From Flavobacterium sp. ENC (GTDB lineage: Bacteria > Bacteroidota > Bacteroidia > Flavobacteriales > Flavobacteriaceae), in the NCBI RefSeq assembly GCF_020991415.1, contig NZ_JAJMOY010000002.1, forward strand, positions 682,001-746,000: DNA of 64,000 nucleotides. The letters are read 5' to 3'. Both the position numbers and the translations under genes were made by a program. The notes under the pieces are model-generated. The model saw only the letters and a program-made list of their open reading frames with translations, made no database searches and was not told the DNA's origin. This document shows, piece by piece, positions 53,843 through 61,649 of the stretch. The first letter of the stretch is position 1; every line of letters starts with the position of its first letter.

Positions 53843-54742
53843 ATGAGAGCATTGGTTATTTCCGGTGGAGGCAGTAAAGGAGCATTTGCTGGCGGCGTCG
53901 CACAATATTTAATAGAAGAAAAAAAGCATGAATACGATCTCTTTTTAGGAACTTCGACCGGAAGTTTGCTGATTCCGCATTTGGCTCTTGGGCATATAAA
54001 AAAAATCCACTGGGTGTATACCAATGTTACCATGTCTAAAATCTTTAATATTTGCCCTTTTGTTGTGAAAATTAAAGATGGAATTGATATTGTGACGATC
54101 AACCATTTTAACGTTATACGTCAGTTTTTCAAGGGAAAAAGAACTTTTGGTGAAAGTAAAGGTTTGCAGAAATATATTAAGAATAATTTTTCGATATCCG
54201 ATTTTAATAAACTCAAAAAACTCAAATCTGATGTTGTTGTAACGGTTACGAACTTAACCAAAAACGAAGCGGAATATAAATCCGTGAAAGATTGTACCTA
54301 CGATGAATTCTGTGACTGGACCTGGATCTCGAGTAACTATATTCCGTTTATGAGCCTGGTGACCAAAAATAATTATGAATACGGGGATGGAGGTTTTTCG
54401 AGTCTGGTGCCTATTCGCGAAGCTATCAATCGCGGCGCCACCGAAATTGATGTCATTGTTTTGGAAACCGAAGTCAATATGGATAAAATGGTTATTGGTA
54501 AAAATCCGTTTTCCCTGATGATCGATTTGTTCCGAATAGCGCTGGATCAGGTAGAAAAACACGATATTGCTATAGGAAAACTTATGGCAAACAATAAGAA
54601 TGTGAAACTTAACTTATATTACACGCCCACAAAACTTACCAATAATGCTTTGATTTTCAATAAGGAAGTCATGAAAGAATGGTGGGAACAGGGGTACGAA
54701 TATGCCCAGAATAAGTCTGAAATTATGAGTGATAACAAGTAG
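53843..54742 (+). CDS. Patatin-like phospholipase
   Basis: ATG 53843 starts MRALVISGGGSKGAFAGGVA, the family's oxyanion loop at the expected place; the longer upstream frame runs into an AT-rich repeat and is unlikely. 299 residues. The Ser-Asp dyad: S38 in FLGTSTGS and D182 in YGDGGFSS. The protein should hydrolyse phospholipid or other acyl esters in the cytoplasm or at the inner membrane, as no signal peptide is visible. It ends at a shared terminator facing the lanthipeptide-like cluster. Confidence 0.9.
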   Translation: MRALVISGGGSKGAFAGGVAQYLIEEKKHEYDLFLGTSTGSLLIPHLALGHIKKIHWVYTNVTMSKIFNICPFVVKIKDGIDIVTINHFNVIRQFFKGKRTFGESKGLQKYIKNNFSISDFNKLKKLKSDVVVTVTNLTKNEAEYKSVKDCTYDEFCDWTWISSNYIPFMSLVTKNNYEYGDGGFSSLVPIREAINRGATEIDVIVLETEVNMDKMVIGKNPFSLMIDLFRIALDQVEKHDIAIGKLMANNKNVKLNLYYTPTKLTNNALIFNKEVMKEWWEQGYEYAQNKSEIMSDNK

Positions 54743-54750
54743 TTTAAAAT

Positions 54751-54786
54751 AAAAAAAGCAGGTAATCAATTGATTCCTGCTTTTTT
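54751..54786. terminator. Bidirectional terminator between patatin and LanC genes
   Basis: AAAAAAAGCAGG and CCTGCTTTTTTT flank a 12-base loop; the convergent genes on both sides end within 40 bases. Confidence 0.85.
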
Positions 54787-54823
54787 GATTAATGAATATA
54801 GTAGTTGAATTTTTTTAATCTTA

Positions 54824-56059
54824 TTAAGAGAGTCCCAGTTCGGGGATCAATACACTTTTATGTTTGTCTTTATTCAGCAAACGAAGGTAAAAATAACCTG
54901 TACCGGCAATACCCATCATAAGGCCGGGCGTATATTGCCCTGAATTCAATCCGGTAGACCACGGAATATTATTATCCTGATATTTACTAATACCTGCATT
55001 ACCTACAGCTTCTGCAAGTTGTTGGTATTCAATTCCTCCGCAATCCAGTATAATATCTGCATTTCCTGCTATACCGTGACAGATCGAGTAATTGGTATTA
55101 CTCAGATTTTCCACCAGGCTATGATAAACGGAATTGGCTGTAGTAGTAAGGGCAATATTCATTTCGTGGGTAAAAACAGTGTTTGGATAAAGCTGGTTCG
55201 CCTTTAACCTTGATATCGTAATTCCCGGAGCTCCGTGACACCATGCAACGCCGCATACATTTCCAGCGGAACCTGAACGGACATCGTCTCTAAAATCCGG
55301 CCAGTTTTGCTGTGAGACATCGAAGGACTGACGTTCGTAATTAAAACCTCCCTCAGCAGCTTCCAAAAAAGAAGGATTCCCGGTAACCTGATGCAATTGT
55401 AATAAAGCCAAGGCGATACCGGAAGAACCATGTGAAAATCCAGTCAGGTTTTTTTGAGACGGAACGGTTGCCCAGGACCAGATAGAGTTGTTTTTAACTG
55501 CTGCATTACATAATAAATTTCCTAAAGCAACCGCCTTGTCCAGAAACTCCTGTCTTTTGAAAACGGTATATGCATCCAGCAGAACGGGTATGGTTCCGGC
55601 AGCCCCACTTATAATGTCGATTTCGTAAGACTGAAGTGAATCTGTGGGAATGCTTTCGAGCAAATCAAGTCCGTCTTTTATCCAGTCTTTTTTTTCAAGT
55701 GCTGTTCCCAGTTTTATTAATGTTGCAGCTATCCCGGGTTTTCCTGCATAGAAGCCATGATTGGAGGCCTGATCCATCGTGGATCGTACCTGTTCAATAC
55801 TGCCTTCTATCGTTTTCATCAAAATGGGATCTTTTCTTTCGGAGTACAATGCAGCCAAAAATAAAGCAATGCCAGAGGTTCCGGAATACACATCCGGTCC
55901 AAAAGTTTTGATTACGGGCTGATAAGTCCCATTGAGAGGCTCAAAAGAATACCCTTGCCAGGTACAGGATGTATTATGCCAGATACTGGTTTTCATTAAA
56001 TGAGTGCCAATATTCCAGGCCGTTTCAAGGAAATTATTCTTATTTGTAGTTGAATCCAT
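54824..56059 (-). CDS. LanC-family lanthionine cyclase
   Basis: 411 residues with the repeated helical toroid of LanC. Conserved elements: YSGTSGIALFLAAL (58-71), GFYAGKPGI (102-110), DIISGAAG (148-155), GFSHGSSGI (207-215, H210 as in the NisC catalytic His), WCHGAPGI (273-280, zinc ligand C274), ICHGIAGN (326-333, zinc ligands C327 and H328), and GLMMGIAGTGYFYLRL near the end. All three zinc ligands are present, so it should be able to activate Cys thiols for addition to dehydroalanine or dehydrobutyrine. It is the last gene of the cluster, 9 bases after the HopA1-like gene, before a strong terminator. Confidence 0.9.
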   Translation of the reverse strand: MDSTTNKNNFLETAWNIGTHLMKTSIWHNTSCTWQGYSFEPLNGTYQPVIKTFGPDVYSGTSGIALFLAALYSERKDPILMKTIEGSIEQVRSTMDQASNHGFYAGKPGIAATLIKLGTALEKKDWIKDGLDLLESIPTDSLQSYEIDIISGAAGTIPVLLDAYTVFKRQEFLDKAVALGNLLCNAAVKNNSIWSWATVPSQKNLTGFSHGSSGIALALLQLHQVTGNPSFLEAAEGGFNYERQSFDVSQQNWPDFRDDVRSGSAGNVCGVAWCHGAPGITISRLKANQLYPNTVFTHEMNIALTTTANSVYHSLVENLSNTNYSICHGIAGNADIILDCGGIEYQQLAEAVGNAGISKYQDNNIPWSTGLNSGQYTPGLMMGIAGTGYFYLRLLNKDKHKSVLIPELGLS

Positions 56060-56068
56060 GGTTGTTTT

Positions 56069-57034
56069 TTAATTGAATGATATTTTTGATCCTTTATTGA
56101 GAAAGGTGGCTTTCGGGTCTATTCCTCTCTGCACAAAAGCGGCTGCAATTTCATTAACGACTGCATCAGCGACCACCTTTTTATGGGCTGTTTGGAATAA
56201 GGTTTCTGCGAGTATCGCTACCCTGTTCATTCCAAAACTTTCCTGTGCATTTGGACTTTCTGCTATGCCGACACCTTTCGCATACGGATAAGCAAAAAGC
56301 GGAACATCTTGTTCCAGATACTCTTTCATCTCATCGCAAACTTCCGGTAATAACATTTTGATTATTGGAAGAATAGCGTCTTCTATATAAAGTACTGCTG
56401 CATCACGTCTAAAATATAAATCAGGATGGTTCAGACACTTAAAGAGAAACGGAATATTGTAATAATTCAATTTTTTGGTAAGGATATTAATAAGTACAGG
56501 AGCGCCTTCGCTAATACAATTCCAATAAATGCGGGTCAAATGCTGAGATGGATTCAGGGACTGATTGCTAAAAACATAATGGAAAGTAGGCTGCCGGTGT
56601 TTGTCTTCTTTTGGGAAAAATACAGTAGCGATCTGACCTGTTTCCGGAATTGATCCGACAGGAATATCTATTAAAGAAGATAAGGGAATAATGCGGTTTT
56701 TTGCCTGTTTGGCTATTTCTAAATAACCGTTCGGATAAATGGTTTTTACCACCCAGTCTTTTTCTGTTTTATTTTGCGTGTGATTATTTTGAGACAGCAA
56801 TTCTGAAAAAGCATCATTAGTTTCGCTAAAATGAAGCTTTCTTTCTTTTTCACCTGACTGATAGGTTTCCTTTAAAGCATAACATTCCGAATACAGGATG
56901 CCGATGAGACTTCCCATCGCATTTTCGGGAGTAATGGCGTATTGTTTTTCCCGAAATATAATACCGGAGTCCGAGATATGAAGCTGACTGACGAGTCGGG
57001 TGAGTTCTTTTACAATGGTTTTATCCTGGAACAT
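56069..57034 (-). CDS. HopA1-family protein, probable lanthipeptide-type lyase
   Basis: 321 residues, cytoplasmic. The motifs YYNIPFLFK (191-199), HPDLYFRRDAAVLY (203-216), GVGIAESP (254-261) and ESFGMNRVAILAE (265-277) are those I know from the T3SS-effector HopA1 family, whose members in class V lanthipeptide and thioamitide clusters act with an APH-like kinase, probably eliminating phosphate from phosphorylated Ser/Thr. Here it overlaps the kinase gene by 14 bases, and LanC follows, which supports the same task. Residues 1-100 are more divergent. The enzymatic role is inferred from context. Confidence 0.8.
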   Translation of the reverse strand: MFQDKTIVKELTRLVSQLHISDSGIIFREKQYAITPENAMGSLIGILYSECYALKETYQSGEKERKLHFSETNDAFSELLSQNNHTQNKTEKDWVVKTIYPNGYLEIAKQAKNRIIPLSSLIDIPVGSIPETGQIATVFFPKEDKHRQPTFHYVFSNQSLNPSQHLTRIYWNCISEGAPVLINILTKKLNYYNIPFLFKCLNHPDLYFRRDAAVLYIEDAILPIIKMLLPEVCDEMKEYLEQDVPLFAYPYAKGVGIAESPNAQESFGMNRVAILAETLFQTAHKKVVADAVVNEIAAAFVQRGIDPKATFLNKGSKISFN

Positions 57035-58124
57035 AATCTTGTTGTAGTTTTATATTAAACAATTCCTTTAAGGCGGTAAAAGGATCATTCATAATGTTGA
57101 AGGCAAGTTGAATGCACCGCATGCTATTAGCCTCTATTTTTGAATTATAAGTGATGCCTTCCAGACTGGTCTGGATAATCCTTGCAGCGGTTAGCTGTAT
57201 CATTCGAATTAAAATGGTACTATAACTTGATTGCGGATAATTTTGTATGGCCATATATTCATAAAGAAAAGCCTGCGCAGAAGATTGTGTGTTTTTGATA
57301 TCATAAGGCTGCATGTATTCAGGCAACTGGTAACCCGCAGGATTATTATTATCGAATCCAAGAAGCCAGACACTAATATAGGACTGCATTAATCCGGCGA
57401 CATCCCACATCGGATCACCAATATCTGCCAGTTCCCAATCGATGAGTTTTTGTGTAAAGCCACTCTCATTTGGGATGGCCATAAAGTTGATCCATTTAAT
57501 ATCACCGTGTATAAAGTGGGTGTAATTCCATGATACTGCCAGATTGATTAAGGTATTTTGTAAAACATAATTTTCTTTTATCAATTGTATGATACTGGTG
57601 CTTGCCTCGTTGTTGACAAAAAACTGATCAGCATTGTACTGGTCCAGTTGCAATACCCAGGGAAGTGCTTTTGGAAACATTGAATTATCTGTTTGGGGAT
57701 CAGGTACAACATGGCACGCTGATAATATAGCGGCTTGCCCGCGGGCAAGATTTAAGTCGAAATTTTTGGTAAGCATATAATGCTCGTATAGGTTTTTTGC
57801 ATTGTATAACAGTTCGGTTACCATTATATTGTGATCCTCATCATGATCCAGAAGTTTAGGAACATGAGCCGCAATGGATGAAAATTCGGTATTGTTTTTA
57901 AGTAAAGTATAGGCATTGATTTCTCTTCGGAATAAGCCGTCAGCAACCATGTCCTTTTCCATTTGTTTGACAAAAAGAGAATTTTCAGGCTTGACGATTA
58001 TTTTTAGGATGGTATTCCTGGTGTTTACGGGATGTACCATAAAATGGCCTTTAATCACTGCATCTTCATCAATAAGTTGTCGTTTATGTAAGTACTGATA
58101 AACGGTTTCAGGGGTTAATTGCAT
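57021..58124 (-). CDS. APH-like kinase of the lanthipeptide-type cluster
   Basis: 367 residues of the aminoglycoside-phosphotransferase/choline-kinase fold. Expected features: SLFVKQME (nucleotide Lys K53), FRREINAY (helix C Glu E68), VTELL hinge, FIHGDIKWINFM with catalytic D208 and metal-binding N213, and LIDWELADIGDPMWDVAG with metal ligand D229. In class V lanthipeptides and thioamitides such kinases phosphorylate Ser/Thr of the precursor before HopA1-assisted elimination; I infer that role here. It is transcribed after the repeat protein, with 69 bases and a hairpin between, and overlaps the HopA1-like gene by 14 bases. Confidence 0.88.
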   Translation of the reverse strand: MQLTPETVYQYLHKRQLIDEDAVIKGHFMVHPVNTRNTILKIIVKPENSLFVKQMEKDMVADGLFRREINAYTLLKNNTEFSSIAAHVPKLLDHDEDHNIMVTELLYNAKNLYEHYMLTKNFDLNLARGQAAILSACHVVPDPQTDNSMFPKALPWVLQLDQYNADQFFVNNEASTSIIQLIKENYVLQNTLINLAVSWNYTHFIHGDIKWINFMAIPNESGFTQKLIDWELADIGDPMWDVAGLMQSYISVWLLGFDNNNPAGYQLPEYMQPYDIKNTQSSAQAFLYEYMAIQNYPQSSYSTILIRMIQLTAARIIQTSLEGITYNSKIEANSMRCIQLAFNIMNDPFTALKELFNIKLQQDYVPG

Positions 58125-58150
58125 AACGTAAGATTTAAGGATTAAATAAG

Positions 58151-58180
58151 AATCGCAGGATTTTTAGATCCTGCGATTTT
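58151..58180 (-). terminator. Intracluster hairpin between repeat protein and kinase genes
   Basis: AATCGCAGGA/TCCTGCGATT with an 8-base loop lies 14 bases after the stop of the repeat-protein gene. On the minus strand the downstream side is only moderately T-rich, so it may act as a partial terminator or RNA-stabilising end, making the first gene more abundant than the enzymes. Confidence 0.6.
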
Positions 58181-58193
58181 TTAAATTAAAGTA

Positions 58194-59645
58194 TTATCCG
58201 CAGATAAATGGTATTCCGGTACAGGATACTGTAGGGATACAAGATACTGTTGGAATACAAGATACTGTAGGCACGCACTGATTTACCGGCAATGTTGGTA
58301 TTGCAGCAGCGTTCACATCAGCAGCATTTCCTGAAACTTTGCATATCTGTGGCAGTGTTGGATAACAGTAAGTTGTATGTGGCGGCCCGACATTTACATT
58401 ACCTGCACTTTGAGCAACACCATTACAAATAAAAGGTATTCCGGTACAGGATGCCGTTGGGATACAAGACAATGTTGGAATACAGGATACTGTCGGGATA
58501 CACTGATTTACAGGTAAGGTTGGTATTGCAGCAGCATTCGCATCAGAAGCAGTTCCTGAGATTCCGCATATTTGTGGCATTGTTGGAATGCAGAATACGG
58601 AGTGCGGTGGTCCGGCATTTAAATTACCAGCACTTTGAGCAACACCATTACAAATAAAAGGTATTCCTGTGCAGGATGCCGTTGGAATACAGGATAGTGT
58701 TGGAACACAAGATACTGTAGGGATGCACTGATTTACAGGTAAAGTAGGTATAGCAGCAGCATTTGCATTTGCGTCAGTACCGCTTACCGATCTGCATACC
58801 GGAGGATAGGTTGGAAAGCAAACCAGCGTTCTGCTTTCTGCATTTGCAGTATTACCTGCATTTTGAGCGACACCATTGCAAATAAAAGGTATTCCTGTGC
58901 ACGAAGCTGTTGGAATGCAAGATAATGTTGGAATACAGGAGACTGTCGGGATACATTGATTTACAGGTAATGTAGGTATCGCAGCCACATTTGCATTAGC
59001 ATTCTGTTGCGTCAGACAAATGGGAGAGATTCCTGTTACACATGATGTAATGGTCGGAACACATTGTACCGTTGGTATTGGAAAACATTGTGTAATTGGG
59101 ATGGTTGGAAAACCAGCCTGACTGTTTAGATAGTTGGTGTAGATATCACCTTTCAATAATGGAGAGGCTTTATCATCGCAATGGCAGTCTGTATTTAGGG
59201 AACCACTGGCATGCAATGTTAATAAACTTGTAAACTGGCTGTCATCTATCTCACTTTGGATACCGGCAAGCAGTAACGGTACAGAGAATGTATGGTTGTA
59301 GTTGAAACATTTCCATCCAAGGAACGGAACGTCTATACATGGATTCAGACCCAGGTCAAAACTAAAAACACCACTGGCTTCATTGAAGTTAGTGATGCTC
59401 ACTGTAATTTTGAATTTACTAAAAGGCTGCCACGTGAAACTCGTGTTGGTATTAAAGCTAAAGCTTTTTGTTACATTTCCAAAAGGAGTTTTTAATCCTA
59501 TTGTTATTGTAACCTGGCCTTTTACAGCACTGGCAGAAATGCACATACTACAACCCAGAAATGAGGGAGTACACCACTCTGAGGCCGCAAGACTGTCGTA
59601 CCCTTCGTACACAGCCCCGTTTTCTACGTTTAAAATCTTAGACAT
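58194..59645 (-). CDS. Candidate multicore precursor: Cys/Thr/Ser-rich repeat protein
   Basis: 483 residues, no signal peptide. Residues 1-150 look like a globular beta-rich domain (VTITIGLKTPFGNVTKSFSF) with six cysteines; I recognise no family. Residues 178-210 hold a degenerate repeat. Then four near-identical 36-residue blocks follow at 221-256, 297-332, 372-407 and 447-482, spaced 75-76 residues. Each starts AAIPTLPVNQC and continues with three CIPTxS hexapeptides and CTGIPFIC: five Cys per block and three Thr-x-Ser-Cys units. Linkers read NGVAQ(N/S)AGN, then a two-Cys segment, then an Asn/Ala-rich stretch. The last block ends one residue before the stop. First gene of the kinase-HopA1-LanC unit, it is the obvious substrate candidate. 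Alternative: a disulfide-rich structural repeat protein. Confidence 0.85.
   Translation of the reverse strand: MSKILNVENGAVYEGYDSLAASEWCTPSFLGCSMCISASAVKGQVTITIGLKTPFGNVTKSFSFNTNTSFTWQPFSKFKITVSITNFNEASGVFSFDLGLNPCIDVPFLGWKCFNYNHTFSVPLLLAGIQSEIDDSQFTSLLTLHASGSLNTDCHCDDKASPLLKGDIYTNYLNSQAGFPTIPITQCFPIPTVQCVPTITSCVTGISPICLTQQNANANVAAIPTLPVNQCIPTVSCIPTLSCIPTASCTGIPFICNGVAQNAGNTANAESRTLVCFPTYPPVCRSVSGTDANANAAAIPTLPVNQCIPTVSCVPTLSCIPTASCTGIPFICNGVAQSAGNLNAGPPHSVFCIPTMPQICGISGTASDANAAAIPTLPVNQCIPTVSCIPTLSCIPTASCTGIPFICNGVAQSAGNVNVGPPHTTYCYPTLPQICKVSGNAADVNAAAIPTLPVNQCVPTVSCIPTVSCIPTVSCTGIPFICG
58200..58985 (-). repeat. Four tandem 225-228-base coding repeats in the precursor gene
   Basis: The core blocks map to 58878-58985, 58650-58757, 58425-58532 and 58200-58307. 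They are strongly conserved also at DNA level, whereas the linkers between blocks differ more, especially the first (TANAESRTLVCFPTYPPVC against GPPHSVFCIPTMPQIC and GPPHTTYCYPTLPQIC). This points to duplication followed by selection or gene conversion on the cores. Confidence 0.9.
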
Positions 59646-60088
59646 ATTATTGGTTGATTTGATACCTACTCTTTTTTAGGGTTTTTCGGTTTTCTTCCCT
59701 GTTCTTTGGTTGATTTGCTTATTGTTTAAAATAAATGGGGAGACAATAACTTTCTCGCTTTATCATGTAAACACATGTTGGTTTTTATTGTCGTAAATCA
59801 TTTTAGTAATAAGTGGAAAAACAAACGACGCTAGCTTTTCATCTGTAATTCTGAAATAAAATTACTGGGCATAAGATGCTTTTGGAAAAGAAATGACAGG
59901 AGCAGGAGATTTTTTGTTATGAAAGAAGAAAAACGAAACATAAAAAAACTCCTTCAGATTATGAAGGAGTTCGGTATAAAAAAAGCAGGAATTCATAACT
60001 GAACATCTGCTTTAATGTATTATATATCAATTAGTAATGATTTATTGTGTTATAAAGGACTATTTTCTGTGGAGTACTATTCAGGATT
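59646..60088. other. Upstream region of the lanthipeptide-type cluster
   Basis: 443 bases between the repeat-protein start and the end of the next minus-strand gene. It contains that gene's terminator (59942-59972) and must contain the cluster promoter, yet no TAnnTTTG box was found on the minus strand, suggesting activator or alternative sigma-factor dependence. A TACATG-rich segment near 59764-59780 (CATGTAAACACATG) is a short inverted repeat of unknown meaning. Confidence 0.45.
59942..59972 (-). terminator. Terminator of the 60089-60610 gene
   Basis: Minus strand GAACTCCTTC, ATAATCT, GAAGGAGTTTTTTT: a 9-10-base stem followed by seven T residues. Confidence 0.85.
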
Positions 60089-60610
60089 CTACCACAACTC
60101 AGCAACTTCATTTTTGATATATCCCAAGGCGGCATTGCTTGGAGATTGTTTTTCTAATAGATCATTCAAAATTACTTCACGCAATTTGTCCGCGCTGTCA
60201 ACGCGGTCACTCATGGCCGCTTTACGTATAATTTGTATTGTGGAGTTTTTTGCAGTTGTAATAATAGTCCAGCATTCGTCAGACATATAAATTTGCTGCG
60301 TCAGATTGTGTTCGAATTCCTGTTCGATCTGGTCGATTACAAAATTTTCATAATCATGTTTTTCGTTCGAAATAGGAGCAATCCTGATCAGCAGTTTCGT
60401 TAAGTTGATGCGCTCTAAATACAAAGTCATGCGTTCGTAAGCCTGCAAACGAATCGGCAGCGATTCGCTGTGCGCTTGTTTATTCAACAAAAAAGCACGC
60501 TTTCTGTCGTTGTTTTTAATATGCAATTCAAAAAAACTGTAGGCCACAAATCCGGTAACAATGGCTGGTAAAGTATAACTTGCTAATTCTATAATTCTTG
60601 TAAAATCCAT
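60089..60610 (-). CDS. Hypothetical membrane-anchored protein, 173 residues
   Basis: One N-terminal membrane helix (LASYTLPAIVTGFVAYSFF, residues 9-27), then a basic linker (HIKNNDRKRAFLLNKQ) and a helical cytoplasmic domain (RLQAYERMTLYLERINLTKL, SDECWTIITTAKNSTIQII). It resembles a conserved flavobacterial protein of unknown function (a DUF7935-like family, from memory). It has its own terminator and so is separate from the downstream lanthipeptide-type cluster. Confidence 0.7.
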   Translation of the reverse strand: MDFTRIIELASYTLPAIVTGFVAYSFFELHIKNNDRKRAFLLNKQAHSESLPIRLQAYERMTLYLERINLTKLLIRIAPISNEKHDYENFVIDQIEQEFEHNLTQQIYMSDECWTIITTAKNSTIQIIRKAAMSDRVDSADKLREVILNDLLEKQSPSNAALGYIKNEVAELW

Positions 60611-60666
60611 TTTAGTAATTTTTCAACAAAAATATACTTTTTGACGAGAAATCCGCTTTAAAATTA

Positions 60667-60697
60667 TTGTAATAAACAAAATGGAATTCTACTTTTG
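60667..60697 (+). promoter_or_regulatory. Promoter of the TSUP transporter gene
   Basis: TTG (60667-60669), 20 bases, TACTTTTG (60690-60697): an exact fit to the Bacteroidota consensus, 36 bases before ATG 60734. Confidence 0.7.
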
Positions 60698-60733
60698 TGC
60701 ACAGTTCTTCAAACCTACTGATAAACGACAGAA

Positions 60734-61501
60734 ATGGAATCATACATCATTATTTTACTTTGTACAGCGGCTTTTGCGGCAGGATTTATTGATGCCATAG
60801 TGGGAGGCGGTGGACTGATTCAAACCCCAATGGGATTGATTCTGTTACCTAACTTGCCTGTTTCCACCGTTATCGGGACTTTAAAACTGCCGGCTTTCAG
60901 CGGAACGTCTTTTGCTGCTTTTCAATACCTGAAAAAGGTTGTGATTCAGTGGAAGTTGTTATTGATCATGATGTTTCTGGCAGTTCCGTCTGCTTTTTTG
61001 GGTTCTACTTTATTAACCTATGTGAGCAATGATTTTATGAAACCGCTTTTGCTGGTTATTTTATCACTTTTGCTGATTTACACCTATGCAAAGAAAAATT
61101 TCGGGCAGCATGTTGCGAAAGAACATTCTGATAAGACACAAATTTTATATGCGGTGGCAATTAGTATGGTCGTTGGTTTTTATGATGGGTTTATTGGCCC
61201 CGGAACAGGAAGTTTTTTGGTAGTAGCTTTTATAGCACTTATGGGCTTTGATTTCCTGCATGCTTCCGCGAATGCTAAAATGGTTAATCTGGCAACGAAT
61301 TTCGGTTCGATTTGTCTGTTTATGTTCAAAGGGAAGATAATTTGGGCAATTGCATTGCCAATGGCAGCAAGTAATGCACTGGGTGGCTGGTTAGGCGCTA
61401 AATTAGCCATTAATAAAGGAAACGGTTTTATCAGAATGTTCTTTCTGGTCGTAGTAATTGGTACTTTGATCCGTTTTGCATACGACGTTTTTTATAAGTA
61501 A
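60734..61501 (+). CDS. TSUP-family (TauE/SafE) membrane transporter
   Basis: 255 residues with seven or eight hydrophobic helices in two similar halves: FAAGFIDAIVGGGGLIQTPM starts the first, and VVGFYDGFIGPGTGSFLVVA the second; both glycine-rich loops are typical of TauE/SafE sulfite or organosulfonate exporters. The ion carried cannot be told from sequence. It is a single-gene unit with a clear promoter. Confidence 0.92.
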   Translation: MESYIIILLCTAAFAAGFIDAIVGGGGLIQTPMGLILLPNLPVSTVIGTLKLPAFSGTSFAAFQYLKKVVIQWKLLLIMMFLAVPSAFLGSTLLTYVSNDFMKPLLLVILSLLLIYTYAKKNFGQHVAKEHSDKTQILYAVAISMVVGFYDGFIGPGTGSFLVVAFIALMGFDFLHASANAKMVNLATNFGSICLFMFKGKIIWAIALPMAASNALGGWLGAKLAINKGNGFIRMFFLVVVIGTLIRFAYDVFYK

Positions 61502-61649
61502 GCTACCGCCTGATAAGTAGTCTGGCTGTTACGTTTTTTTGTTTTAGGACACTATTAAAAATTTACTGTCTTAGTATCTTCATCATAGCCACTTAGTCAC
61601 TTTCTTTTTCCATCTTTAATTCTTATTTTTGCATAAACAGAAAAAATTC

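Noticed and set aside
58200..58985. T9SS or adhesin-type surface repeat protein
   Set aside because: No signal peptide and no C-terminal sorting domain, and the adjacent kinase, HopA1 and LanC genes favour a RiPP substrate; the structural-protein alternative is kept in the entry.
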